NCBI RefSeq assembly: GCF_000208745.1 | Contig: NC_030853.1 | Coordinates: forward strand, 17,047,874-17,111,873 | From: Theobroma cacao | Lineage: Eukaryota; Streptophyta; Magnoliopsida; Malvales; Malvaceae | Direction of reading: 5' to 3' | Length of the DNA: 64,000 bases | Part shown: in pieces, positions 24,119-34,115 of the stretch | How the letters are laid out: each line of letters starts with the position of its first letter | How positions within the stretch are numbered: position 1 is the first letter of the stretch | The notes under the pieces: model-generated | Told to the model about the DNA's origin: nothing | The model's input: the letters and a program-made list of their open reading frames with translations, nothing else | The model's database searches: none | Made by a program: the position numbers and the translations under genes

Positions 24119-24368
24119 TTAAAGATCTCTTAGCCCATCCAAAAATAAAGAAGCAAACGTTTTCATTTCATGCTTATTCAATGCGAAACCAATCTCAATT
24201 ACTGCACTCCCATATTTACTCTTAGCCAAAAAAATAGCTCCACCCCTATCTATGGACACAATCTCCACTTTCCTAGGCTTGCCCCAGCCAAAATCTGCCT
24301 CGTAAACACTAAATTGAGGTGACCCAGAAACAATAATCACTTGTTTTCTAGTTTCCATGATCACATAA
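24119..24368 (-). pseudogene. BAHD acyltransferase, C-terminal part (displaced)
   Basis: Encodes the end of a BAHD acyltransferase: SPQFSVYEADFGWGKP contains the structural DFGWG motif. It is followed by KVEIVSIDRGGAIFLA and ends IGFALNKHEMKTFASLFLDG, normal for clade members that acylate anthocyanins and phenolic glucosides. The frame is open to its stop at 24119-24121. Its N-terminal part lies 6.1 kb away at 30467-31607, beyond the copia insertion. The frame across the empty site is consistent when one AAAAA copy is removed. Confidence 0.88.
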
Positions 24369-24373
24369 AAAAA

Positions 24374-25169
24374 TGTTGGTGGATTTTTAAAATTAAAGGT
24401 TATTTCAGATGATGAATAGCTATCATTAGCTCAAAAGTTATGTCATGAAAAATGACATAATGTGTCTATTAAATATAGACATGTTTTCATGTGAATAGTT
24501 ATGTCTCTTGGAAAATGACATCCAAAAGTTAGGAGATATGTTGAAAAGACACCATTGCTCAAAAGTTAAAGTGAAAAGTTATTGTTTCAAGTTATAACTT
24601 AAAGGTTATAATTTATGGGATGAATAGTTATCTATTCATAAGATGACTATTGAAACAATAACTATATCTAAAAGTTGTGTTGGCAAAAATCATAAAGATG
24701 CTTTTTAGAAAAAGAGGTGTTTTTATGAAAAGGTTGTGTCCTTGAAGAAGAGACACTTGGAAGCCTATATAAAGGGCTTGTTGCCAACCATTTTGACACA
24801 CCAAAAATCAGAAGCAAAACAATAGCAAGAGCAAGAAAAGTGTTATGTTTATAAACATAAACACTAAAGTTCCCATCATATTCAAGATATTCTGAATTCC
24901 TTATAATCTACTTGCTGCAGAAAGTTGGTTATAAGGCCAAATAACTTTGTAAACCCTCGGGTGTATCTTGCGGTCTACTTCATAAGTGCAATACGAAAAT
25001 TAGATGCTAGCTTCATTATATCCTTGATACTATTCGCATTATTCCCCTTTGCATAACGAGTGGTGGGGGTGAAATAAGTCTTAAAGATATACGTCTATTT
25101 GAAAGGCTTGCCTTGAAGCCAATTTTGCCTATTATTGAATACCGTATAAAAACCCCCATAACACCAATA
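24374..25169 (+). repeat. 5' LTR of the BAHD-inserted copia
   Basis: Same length as the 3' LTR (796 bp). TATATAAAG at 24766-24774 is a likely TATA box for the element's transcript. The gag Met at 25188 lies only 18 bases beyond the LTR. Confidence 0.9.
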
Positions 25170-25187
25170 GTTTTAAGACTTATTTTC

Positions 25188-26624
25188 ATGGCATTCAAAA
25201 TGGCTTCACTCAAAGAGATGGCTATCAACATTGTCAAGTTAGATCACTTTGAAGGAGGAGACTTTATTTGATGGTAGAAAAAGATGCGCTTCCTCCTCAC
25301 AACACTCAAAGTCGCTTATGTTCTAGATACACCATGACCAAGTGAGGAAGATAGTGAAGAATCCATGGAAAGAACTCGTTCGAGGCAAAAATGGGATAAT
25401 AATGACTACATATACATGGGACACATTCTTAATGGAATGTTGGATGCATTGTTTGACGCGTATCAGAACAAGGCTAGTGCAAAGCAACTTTGGGATAAGT
25501 TGGAAGTAAGATACATGGCGAAAGATGCAAGCAGCAAAAGATTCCTGGTTAATCATCTCAATAACTTTAAAATGGTTGGTAATCGTTCTGTTATGGAACA
25601 ATTGCATGAGCTTGAACGCATTCTCAATAGCTTTAAGCGATATGGTCTTAAAATGGATGAAGCTATTGCGATTTCTTCAATAATTGATAAGCTTTGCTCT
25701 TTGTGGAGAGACACAAAGAAATTTCTTAAACATAAAAAGGAGGATATGTCTCTCGAGGACCTTGGTAATCATCTTCGAATAGAAGAAGATTATCGTAAGC
25801 AAGAAGAAGTCAAGCAAGAAGAAAAAGATTCTAATGAAAATAATCTTAAGACTTCAAAGGTCCATGTGATGGAACACAAACCATCAAACAAGCCGGTCTT
25901 ACGCAACAAAAGAGAACATTCCATGGGTATGAAAAGTCATAAGTACAAAAGGAACAGAAAAGGGCCATGTTTTCATTGTAACAAACGTGGTCACTTTAAG
26001 GCAGAATGTAGACTTTTAAAAAGCAAGACACAAGGTGTGAACAATCACAAGTTTGTGGCTGTGGTTTTCGAGGTCAATCTTCTCCAAGATAATGGAGCAT
26101 GGTGGATTAACACGGGTGCAACTAATCATGTATGCAACGATAAAAGTTTCTTCAAGACTTTGGAAGAAGTCAATGATGGAAGCGTGATATACATGGGAAA
26201 TTCCTCCACTACACAAGTGAAAGGAAAAGACACCGTGGAACTTGTGTTTACTTCTAGAAAGATACTTGTACTAAGCAATGTCTTTTATCTACCGAAAGTT
26301 AGAAAGAACCTTGTGTCGGGTGGCTTGTTGAATAAGTATGGTTTCAAATTAATATTTGAAGCGGATAAGTTCATCTTTACAAAAGGTGGACAATATGTGG
26401 GAAATGTATACTATTGTGAAAACATGTTCAAGCTCAATACTAATAAGAATATTACTAGTTCTGCTTATATTGATGTATCGTTTAATGTTCATGATAGTAA
26501 ATCAATCATAAGTAATCTATGGCATAATAGATTAGGTCATGTTCATTATAGAAAATTGCATGATATGGCTAAATTAGAATTAATATCCAACATTGATGAA
26601 AATAATGATATGTGCAAAACATGA
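25188..26624 (+). pseudogene. Copia gag, zinc knuckle and integrase start
   Basis: Reads from the Met at 25188 (MAFKMASLKE). Nonsense codons at 25269-25271, 25275-25277 and 25335-25337 each look like a C-to-T change of Arg or Gln codons in a conserved gag N-terminus. From 25365 the frame is open: a gag domain with LWDKLE and LNNFKMVGN, a zinc knuckle CFHCNKRGHFKAEC (C-x2-C-x4-H-x4-C intact), a protease-like INTGATNHVCND, and the integrase zinc-binding LWHNRLGHVHYRKL. It ends at a nonsense codon at 26622-26624, where the conserved Cys-containing CMVTKIT sequence is expected. Confidence 0.88.
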
Positions 26625-27806
26625 ATGGTCACTAAAATCACAAAAAGTTCATTTTCTAAGGTAGAAAGAAGCCCAAAATTACTTGAATTAATACATTATG
26701 ATGTTTGTGACATGCATAGTACTCATTCTATCGCTGGAAAGAAATACTTCATAACATTTATTGATGACTTCTCTAGATATTGCTATGTTTACTTATTGCA
26801 TGCTAAAAATGAAGCAATGAAGAAATTTAGAATTTATAAAAGAGAAGTTGAATTGTGTTGTGAATTTTTTATTAAATGTTTACGAAGTGATAGGGGAGGT
26901 GTATATTATGATCTCAAGTATTTTGAGTCTACTGGAATTATACACGAGACTACCGCTTTATATACATTAGAACAAATTGGTGTAATGGAACGTAAGAATC
27001 GAGTTTTTACGAAAATGGTCAATGCTTTGCTTTCTAATTTAGGTTTGGGAAAAGGATTTTGGGGCGAAGCCTTATTAACGACTTGCCATATACTAAATAG
27101 AATCCCAAACAAAAGGAGTAAAACTATTCCTTATGAACTATGGAAAGGACGAAAGCCAAACCTTAATTATTTAAAAGTTTGGGGATGTCGAGCCATAGTA
27201 AGAATTTCGGAGCCAAAGAAAAGGAAATTAGGTGAAAAAGGAATTGAATGCATATTTATAGGATATGCTGAACATAGTAAAGCATATCGTTTCATGGTGA
27301 TAGAGACTAATGATTCATATTCCGTTAATACGGTCATAGAATCAAGGGACGCTATCTTTGATGAAACAACGTTTAACTCAATTCCAAGACCCAGGGAACA
27401 AGTAACAAAGAGTGACAGTTTCTTAGAAAATGACGAGAAAACCATCGAGCTTCGGAGATGTAAAAGAATTAGAAAAGCAAAGACATATGGATCCGATTTC
27501 CTAATGTATTTAGTAGAAGGTACAAGAGATGAAACATGTGAATACCTACCTTACTGCTTTAATGTAGAAGGTGAAGGTGATCCTCAAACTTATGAGGAGG
27601 CAATGAAGTCTCAAGATGCTTTATTTTGGAGAGAAGCAATACAAGATGAGATGGACTCAATAATGGGAAACAAAACATGGAAATTGGTAGACCTTCCACC
27701 AGGTTTCAAGCCAATAGGCTGTAAGTGGATTTTCAAAAAGAAAATGAAAGTTGATGGAACTGTGGAAAAGTTTAAAGTAAGGCTAGTGGCAAAAGGCTTT
27801 AAATAA
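26625..27806 (+). pseudogene. Copia integrase core and start of reverse transcriptase
   Basis: Same frame as the preceding gag. The integrase core shows FIDDFSRYCYVY, LRSDRGG and GVMERKNR, so all three acidic catalytic positions are retained. Then follow FWGEALLTTCHILNRIPNKR, YELWKGRKPNLNYLKVWGC and the linker to RT with WKLVDLPPGFKPIGCKW. A nonsense codon at 27804-27806 sits where Gln is expected (GFKQKEGVDYF). Otherwise this section is uninterrupted for 393 codons. Confidence 0.9.
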
Positions 27807-29108
27807 AAGGAAGGTGTTGATTATTTTGATACATATGCACCAGTAGCAAGAATAGCTATAATTAGAGTGCTTATGGCACTTGCATTTATTTATAAGATGG
27901 TAATTCACCAAATGGATGTTAAAATAGCATTCCTAAATGGTGAATTAGATGAAGAGGTGTATATGGAACAACCTGAAAGGTTTGTCTTTCCTTGTCAAGA
28001 AAGGAAAGTGTGTAAGCTTGTAAAGTCCTTGTATGGATTAAAACAAGCGCCTAAACAATGGCATCAAAAATTTGATGAGGTTGTGTTAGCTAATGGCTAC
28101 AAGATTAATCAATCTGACAAATATGTCTATAGTAAGTTCCATAACGGTAGAGGTGTCATCATTTGCTTATATGTGGATGACATGTTAATATTTGGTACCG
28201 ATTTAGAACAAGTGGAAGACACAAAAAGGTTCTTGTCAAAGAATTTTGACATGAAAGATATGGGCATGGCAAATGTTATTCTTGGTATAAGAATAATAAG
28301 AGACAATAATGGCCTAACATTGTCTCAATCTCATTACATCGAAAAGATTGTAATGAAGTATGGCAAGTCAGATTGCATGCCCATGACTACGCCTTATGAT
28401 TCTAATCTAAAGCTAGTAGCCAACAAAGACAAGACAATAGCACAAAATGAATATGCAAAGGTGATTGAATGCCTTATGTATGCAATGGTCTATACAAGGT
28501 CGGATATTGCTTTTGCGGTTAGGATGCTAAGTCGGTTTACAAGTAATCCGAGTAAAAAGCATTGGTATGTTGTTCATAGAGTTCTAAGGTACTTAAAAAG
28601 TGTAAAGAATTATGGCATCTGCTATTCAGGTTTTCCTTCGATTTTAGAAGGGTATACAGATGTAAGTTAGAACTCAAATAGAACGGATTACACATTCACG
28701 ACTGGATGGATTTTTACAATTGGTGAAGGTACTATTGCTTAGGGTTCTAAAAAACAATCTTGTTAAGCGGACTCCACCATGGTGACTGAATTTATAGCCT
28801 TAGCATCTGGCACCCAAGAAGCATAATGGTTAAGAGATTTACTCTATGAAATTTCGTTGTGGCCTAAGCCAATGGCACCAATCTTGATACATTATGACAA
28901 TGAAGTAACTATATCAAAGGCATATAATCAAGCTTACAATAGAAAGAGTCTATATATTGGACTTCGACATAGCATTATAAGGCAAATGATTAGTGACAGT
29001 ATAGTCACTATAAGTTATGTGAGGTTTGGTGAAAATTTAGCGGATCCATTTACCAAAGGTATGAAAAAAGGACCTGGTTATAAAGACCTCAAGAGGGATA
29101 GGTCTTAA
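27807..29108 (+). pseudogene. Copia reverse transcriptase and RNase H
   Basis: In frame with the preceding section after the nonsense codon. RT landmarks: HQMDVKIAFLNGELDEEVYM, KSLYGLKQAP, the catalytic YVDDMLIFG, and LSRFTSNPSKKHW. The RNase H section begins GYTDVS and then meets a stop near 28668, where Trp is usual. Further stops lie near 28740 and 28826. The tail 28857-29108 holds ADPFTKGMKKGPGYKD, typical of copia RNase H ends. About 550 non-coding bases then lead to the polypurine tract. Confidence 0.9.
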
Positions 29109-29665
29109 GCCTATTAACTAAATCACCAATGGTGGGAGCTCACCTCGACGCTTGTGGCCAACTTGCAAGTCTCGGGTACTGACTACTCTACCACATGGTG
29201 ATTGCAAGCACTAAATTATATTTTCCATCCCAAGGTGTATTGTGCTTGGTTCCCGTAATGTGTAAGGTAAGGTTGAACAAAAAGTTCTTAATAGACCCAT
29301 AACATGTATAGGTTGAAGCACTATAATTACGGGGTACTTTCAATGGGGGCTACCTATATGAGTGGAAGTGTGGCCACTTTTAAGAGTTAAAGGCTTGACT
29401 TTGACAGCACTCATGAATGGATGCAAAACACATGGCCATAAACGTGTTGGCAAAACTAGATACAATGTGAGCAGGGAAGCTTATGTATGTTTAGTGGCCC
29501 GACTAGTCAATGAAGAATCGATGGTTCAATGCTTGGTCAACCACTCAATTCAGACTAGAACCAACCACACTCACTAAGTGAAGGTTCAAATATGCGGGAT
29601 ACCTTTATTTATGCACAAGTTTTCCAAAGTTGTTGGTATTGGAAAATTTTGAAAATGGTGGGGAT

Positions 29666-30461
29666 TGTTGGTGTATTTTCAAAATTAAAGGTTATTTCAG
29701 ATGATGAATAGCTATCATTAGCTCAAAAGTTATGTCATGAAAAGTGACATAATGTGTCTATTAGATATAGACATGTTTTCATGTGAATAGTTATGTCTCT
29801 TGGAAAATGACATCCAAAAGTTAGGAGACATGTTGAAAAGACACCATTGCTCAAAAGTTAAAGTGAAAAGTTATTGTTTCAAGTTATAACTTAAAGGCTA
29901 TAATTTATGGGATGAATAGTTATCCATTCATTAGATGACTATTGAAACAATAACTATATCTAAAAGTTGTGTTGGCAAAAATCATAAAGATGCTTTTTAG
30001 AAAAATAGGTGTCTTTATGAAGAGGTTGTGTCTTTGAAGAAGAGACACTTAGAAGCTTATATAAAGGGCTTGTTGCCAACCATTTTGACACACCAAAAAT
30101 CAGAAGCAAAGTAAGAGCAAGAGCAAGAAAAGTGTTATGTTTATAAACATAAACACTAAAGCGCCCATCATCTTCAAGATATTCCGAATTCCTTATAATC
30201 TACTTGCTATAGAAAGTTGGTTCTAAGGCCAAACAACTTTGCAAACCCTCGGGTGTATCTAGCGGTCTACTTTATAAGTACAATACGAAAGTTAGATGTT
30301 AGCTTCATTGTATCCTTGAGACTATTCGCATTATTCCCCTTTGAATACCGAGTGGTGGGGGCGAACTAAGTCTTAAAGATAGACGTCTATTTGAAAGGCT
30401 CACCTTGAAGCCAATTTTACCTATTCTTGAATACCATATAAAAACCCCCATAACACCAACA
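29666..30461 (+). repeat. 3' LTR of the BAHD-inserted copia
   Basis: Ends with intact CACCAACA. It has the same TATATAAAG-type TATA box near 30058-30066 as the left LTR. Confidence 0.9.
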
Positions 30462-30466
30462 AAAAA

Positions 30467-31607
30467 CTGTGTCAACTTCTTTTCTGCCTATTCAAGAATC
30501 CCTTTCTTCTCCAACTCTTTAACCATATTGCTTGCCAGCTCCGCAGCAGTGGCAAACCATTTTCATCCATGAAGTTTCCTGCTTTTGCTGAAGCTAAAAG
30601 GCCTAAAACACAGTTACCAAAATAATTTTTTGGGATCGGAGGGTTCAAATGTGACCTTGCATCTGTTGCGAACCCCAAATTAACCATTTTGTCACTTTCT
30701 CCACCTCTTGCTTTGATTAGACAAGTGGATACATAGGCAAATGTAAGAACAAAACTTGATAAATGAAGTGGTTTTGCTTTATCCAACTTAGATAAAACCT
30801 TTTCTCTAAGTGACTTGATATGTTCATGAGTTAAATCAAATGTGGGACGAAGCAAATCATCAGAAACATCTTTGATATTCTGCAAAATTATCAAGCTTCT
30901 CCTATTGGGATCCGAATCAGAGCTAGTAAAAGCTAACCATTGGTTTAAGTACACCAAGTCAAGTCCACTTGGATCTTTGATAACACTCCTATCATAAAAT
31001 AAGGTTAGCTTTGGTGGCAAAGAAGAGTTTTTAGTGTTACCTTTTTTACAAAGATAAACCCAGGACTTGACAAACATGGTTGTACTTTTACCATCAAGAA
31101 TTGCATGGTGAGTTGTTATGCCAACACAAAAACCTTGAGAAGGAAAGAGTGTTATTTGCAAAGCAATTATTGTTGCTATATTGTCAGTCATCATTAGTTG
31201 AGGTTCCAAAGAATGTAACTCAAGAGCTTTATGGATTTCATTGCCTGAGAGAAGGCTAAAGTTTGAGTTAGACATAGCAACTTTGAACAAAACTCCATCA
31301 CTAGGAGTGTATGTAATGATGGGTTTGGGGAATTCGAAGGCCACCGGAGGTTGCTGGCAATAAGGAGGTAGTGGAAGAGAGTGAGAGAAAGGGAGCGCTT
31401 GAGTTTTGGGAGGATAACTGAGTTGAAATATTCAGGGTTTGACCCGTTGAGTTGGTAGAAAAAGATGCACTCTACTGAACCAAACTTTAAAAAGAGTGTG
31501 TTAAAGAAAGTGAGAGGGAGAGAGAATTCAATGGTTGATATTGGTGAGTCAAAGGCAGGGGTGGCTCGAGTGGTCTCAAGAACTTGAACTGTATGGGGCG
31601 ATGCCAT
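30467..31607 (-). pseudogene. BAHD acyltransferase, N-terminal part (malonyltransferase-like)
   Basis: BAHD enzymes transfer acyl groups from CoA to alcohols or amines in the cytosol. The presumed start is 31607 (MASPHTVQVLETTRATPA), about 90 bases downstream of a TATA box. The catalytic HxxxD motif is present as HHAILDG near 31100, followed by KSTTMFVKSW. NYFGNCV near 30620 is typical of anthocyanin and phenolic glucoside malonyltransferase-like members. Lesions: a frame change at a C run near 31335; another near 30545-30560; a nonsense codon at 30488-30490; and then the copia insertion just past 30467. The small frame changes lie in short runs and could be sequencing errors, but the insertion alone separates HxxxD from DFGWG. 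No intron is evident, which is usual in this clade. Confidence 0.88.
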
Positions 31608-31693
31608 GGCAAATTATTCAAAGTAGAGAGAGCTTTGTGTAGAAAGACTAGGTAAATGCTAAGAGGAAATGTTTGCTGGATTGGGAGTTTGAA

Positions 31694-31704
31694 ACTTTTA
31701 TAAT
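31694..31704 (-). promoter_or_regulatory. TATA box of the BAHD pseudogene
   Basis: The minus strand reads ATTATAAAAGT about 90 bases upstream of the presumed start at 31607, a normal plant spacing. Confidence 0.45.
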
Positions 31705-32278
31705 AGTAGCACTATGTTTTTTTGGCCACAACAAGGAGAAAATAAGTTAGAAATATGAGTTTATGAATTTAGAAATCAGACATTTAGACCACTCATTGCA
31801 CTTGTCCAATAATTAATATTTCAATGATGGGCCTGACGCTAGCAAATTAATTTTGACATGTCGTAGAAGAATACATATAGTCTTTCCTTTTTTTTTTCTT
31901 TTTAATTTCAGTGTCAAATGAACAAAACCAATGATAAATATGTGAATTAATTTTAAATGGATTATAGTAATCAGTAATTAAACTAATGTTTATTACTCTT
32001 CCTACTAATTAGATTGTAATCTTCATCCCTTTTAGGCTTTCTCCTTTATATTTTACCAGAAGAAATCATTAAATAAGTTAATACCTCTTTATCACTTGTA
32101 AGCTCAAAAAATCACATTGTCCTATTACCTTACTGGGTGTACAATTTTAATTAAGCTAGCAAAGTTATTACATTATAGCTTTACATATCTATATGCTTAC
32201 ATTCATGTTTGGTAACATGTTTGCATTCAAATTTATCAAGTCTACACTTTGAAGTGCATGAAAGTATTTGTACCTTAA
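31705..32278. other. Upstream flank of the BAHD pseudogene, no gene seen
   Basis: AT-rich sequence with no recognisable frame. It would hold the former distal promoter. Confidence 0.5.
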
Positions 32279-33096
32279 GGGTATGTTTGGTTCGTAGAAT
32301 AGAATAGAGAGAGAATAAAATGATTATTTTGTAAGAATTGAATAAGATATGAATAACTATTGTTTAGCTTGGTTCATGGAATAGAATAGGGTAAGAATTG
32401 CTATTTTGACTTATTCCAATATTTAGTTGGTAAAAGTGACTTTGGAATAATAAAGGAATAAATAATAAAAAGATAAAAATGTCTTTTGTTATAATATTTG
32501 ATTTTTAATTTAAAATGTTAATTTTTAATAATTTATTAAAACATTATTAAATTATAATTTAAAATTTTAATATAATTATTTTTATTTTATTCTTAAATGT
32601 TAATAATTTATATTTCATTTAAAATATTAATAATTTATAATTAAATATTAATAACATTATTTTATTTTATTTTTTAGTTTTAAAATATTTAAAAAATAAA
32701 AGTTTAACTTAAAATATTAATTATTATAGTATGCATTAAAATTTAAATTTAATTTTAAAATTTAAGATATTAATTTTATAAATTATATTAAAATTTTAGT
32801 TTAATTGAGAAAGGGAAGGAGAAGGGGAGATGGGTAGAGAGAAAGAATATGTGAAAATGAACAAATTACATTTCTAAAATTGATAAAGGGTAATTTTGTA
32901 CAATAGTATTTTTTGTCTATTCCCTCAAATATGGAATAGCCATTACCAAGGCCCCTTTTGATAATGGCACGTCTTGTTTATCAAGGAATGACCATTCTTC
33001 AAAATAGTCATTCTCATGAACCAAATGCAAGAATAGTTAGGTAATAGGAATAGGGAGAGAATGATTATTCCATTTCCCTTAACTAAACATGTTGTA
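32279..33096. mobile_element. Candidate MITE, AT-rich
   Basis: The left end (GGTATGTTTGGTTCGTAGAA) and the complement of the right end (CATGTTTAGTTAAGGGAAAT) are similar and oppositely oriented. Inner blocks (agagagaataaaatgattat on the left, agggagagaatgattattcc on the right) do the same. The middle (32460-32800) is extremely AT-rich and without frames. I could not find a clean target duplication, so the boundaries are approximate. Confidence 0.42.
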
Positions 33097-33239
33097 AAAA
33101 TGTGTTTAGAAAATATATAGTTTATATTTTTTCATTTAATGTAAAAATTACTTGTGAATATTTGTTTATATTTTAATTTTATAAAAGTATTTCTTCAAAG
33201 AAAAATTTAAAGAATTGTCTTAACAACACTAGTTAATTG

Positions 33240-33870
33240 TTAATAAAAAAGCAACGAAATGGTTTTTCAAGACAAGCTAAGAGATATCGAGCAAACCTAT
33301 GATATCATTAAACTTAGATTGGTTTGGTGGAATAAGGCCAAATATCTTGAAGCGTGTTGTTTGGTCATGGATATCATATAATGTCCAAACATGGCCTTGG
33401 AGCCTCAAAGGCGCAAAACACCCATTCCTTGGATGAGTCCATTTCGTGGCACGTTCAAATTGAATATGGATGAATCCTTGAAAGGTAAACCAATAAAAGA
33501 AGGTATTGGAGGAGTCTTTCGAGATAAGTGTAGCATGGTTAAATTGGTTTTCTCCAACATGGTTGGTATTGTGGACTATTATGTTGTTGAGTTATTAGCC
33601 ATTAAAGAGATTTTTATTGTCTTTGCAGCCTCTAAATGTGTTCATTCTCCTTATTTGTTGATTGAGAATGATTCAACCAATGTCATGAGTTAGGTAAATA
33701 ATCTCACATTCATTCTGTGGAGATTGGGAGATCTCACTTGTCGCTTATTGAGTTTATTATGTCTCAAATTAGCAAATGGTCATCCAACATAAACTACGCG
33801 AAGTTAATACATTTGTAGATCAGTGTGCTAAGGATGAGGTCAAAGGTTGAAGGTATGCTGCTAGTATTTG
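33240..33870 (+). pseudogene. RNase H-like domain fragment (RVT_3 type)
   Basis: 33391-33693 reads WMSPFRGTFKLNMDES then GIGGVFRDK, YYVVELLAIKEIFI and LLIENDSTNVM. This is the plant RNase H-like pattern found at the end of LINE pol genes and in stand-alone relics; the usual form is KLNVDGS...GIGGVLRD...AEL.AI..A. An upstream stretch from 33258 (DIEQTYDIIKLRLVWWNKAK) and downstream fragments in other frames extend the match, with stops. I see no LINE reverse transcriptase nearby. It is a fragment, and whether it came from a LINE or a host gene is open. Confidence 0.6.
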
Positions 33871-33978
33871 ATTAATTTTGTTTTGATGTTTTGTGTACAT
33901 GTTGTAGATTTTTTACCAGGAATATATAGGCTTGGTTATCTATTGTTGGATTTAGGCTGTTTTGTATGTATTTCTTTT

Positions 33979-34115
33979 AGGGAAAAATTTTTTTTAGCCC
34001 TTAAAAATAAAGTGCTTTTGGAAATAAGCCTCCAAATAATTTTAACTGTTTTAAACTAGGAGAATAGATTTTGGGATGAAAATGCCCTTAATGAGGCATC
34101 TTTGTTGATGCGCAT
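33979..34115. repeat. Left terminal sequence of the Ulp1-type MULE unit
   Basis: TAGGGAAAAATTTTTTTTAG, then a GCC-containing block and GGAAATAAGCCTCC, resembles in order and spacing both 52799-52860 and the complement of 63315-63384. A further block, AAAATGCCCTTAA near 34080, matches the complement of 63262-63280. The Tekay solo LTR starts immediately after it. Confidence 0.5.

Larger units (their letters stand above)
24374..30461 (+). mobile_element. Ty1-copia retrotransposon inserted in the BAHD gene
   Basis: A 6.1 kb element with two 796-bp LTRs (24374-25169, 29666-30461). The LTR ends are complementary, TGTTGGTG...CACCAACA, with the last bases of the left LTR changed to ATA. The flanking duplication is AAAAA (24369-24373, 30462-30466). 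A polypurine tract AATGGTGGGGAT precedes the right LTR. The internal region encodes gag, zinc knuckle, integrase, reverse transcriptase and RNase H in copia order, with nonsense codons throughout. No usual primer-binding site is visible after the left LTR. LTR identity looks high by eye. Confidence 0.93.

Noticed and set aside
29362..29577. 71-residue plus-strand frame before the copia 3' LTR
   Set aside because: Sits in the element's non-coding 3' region; no domain and no counterpart known to me.
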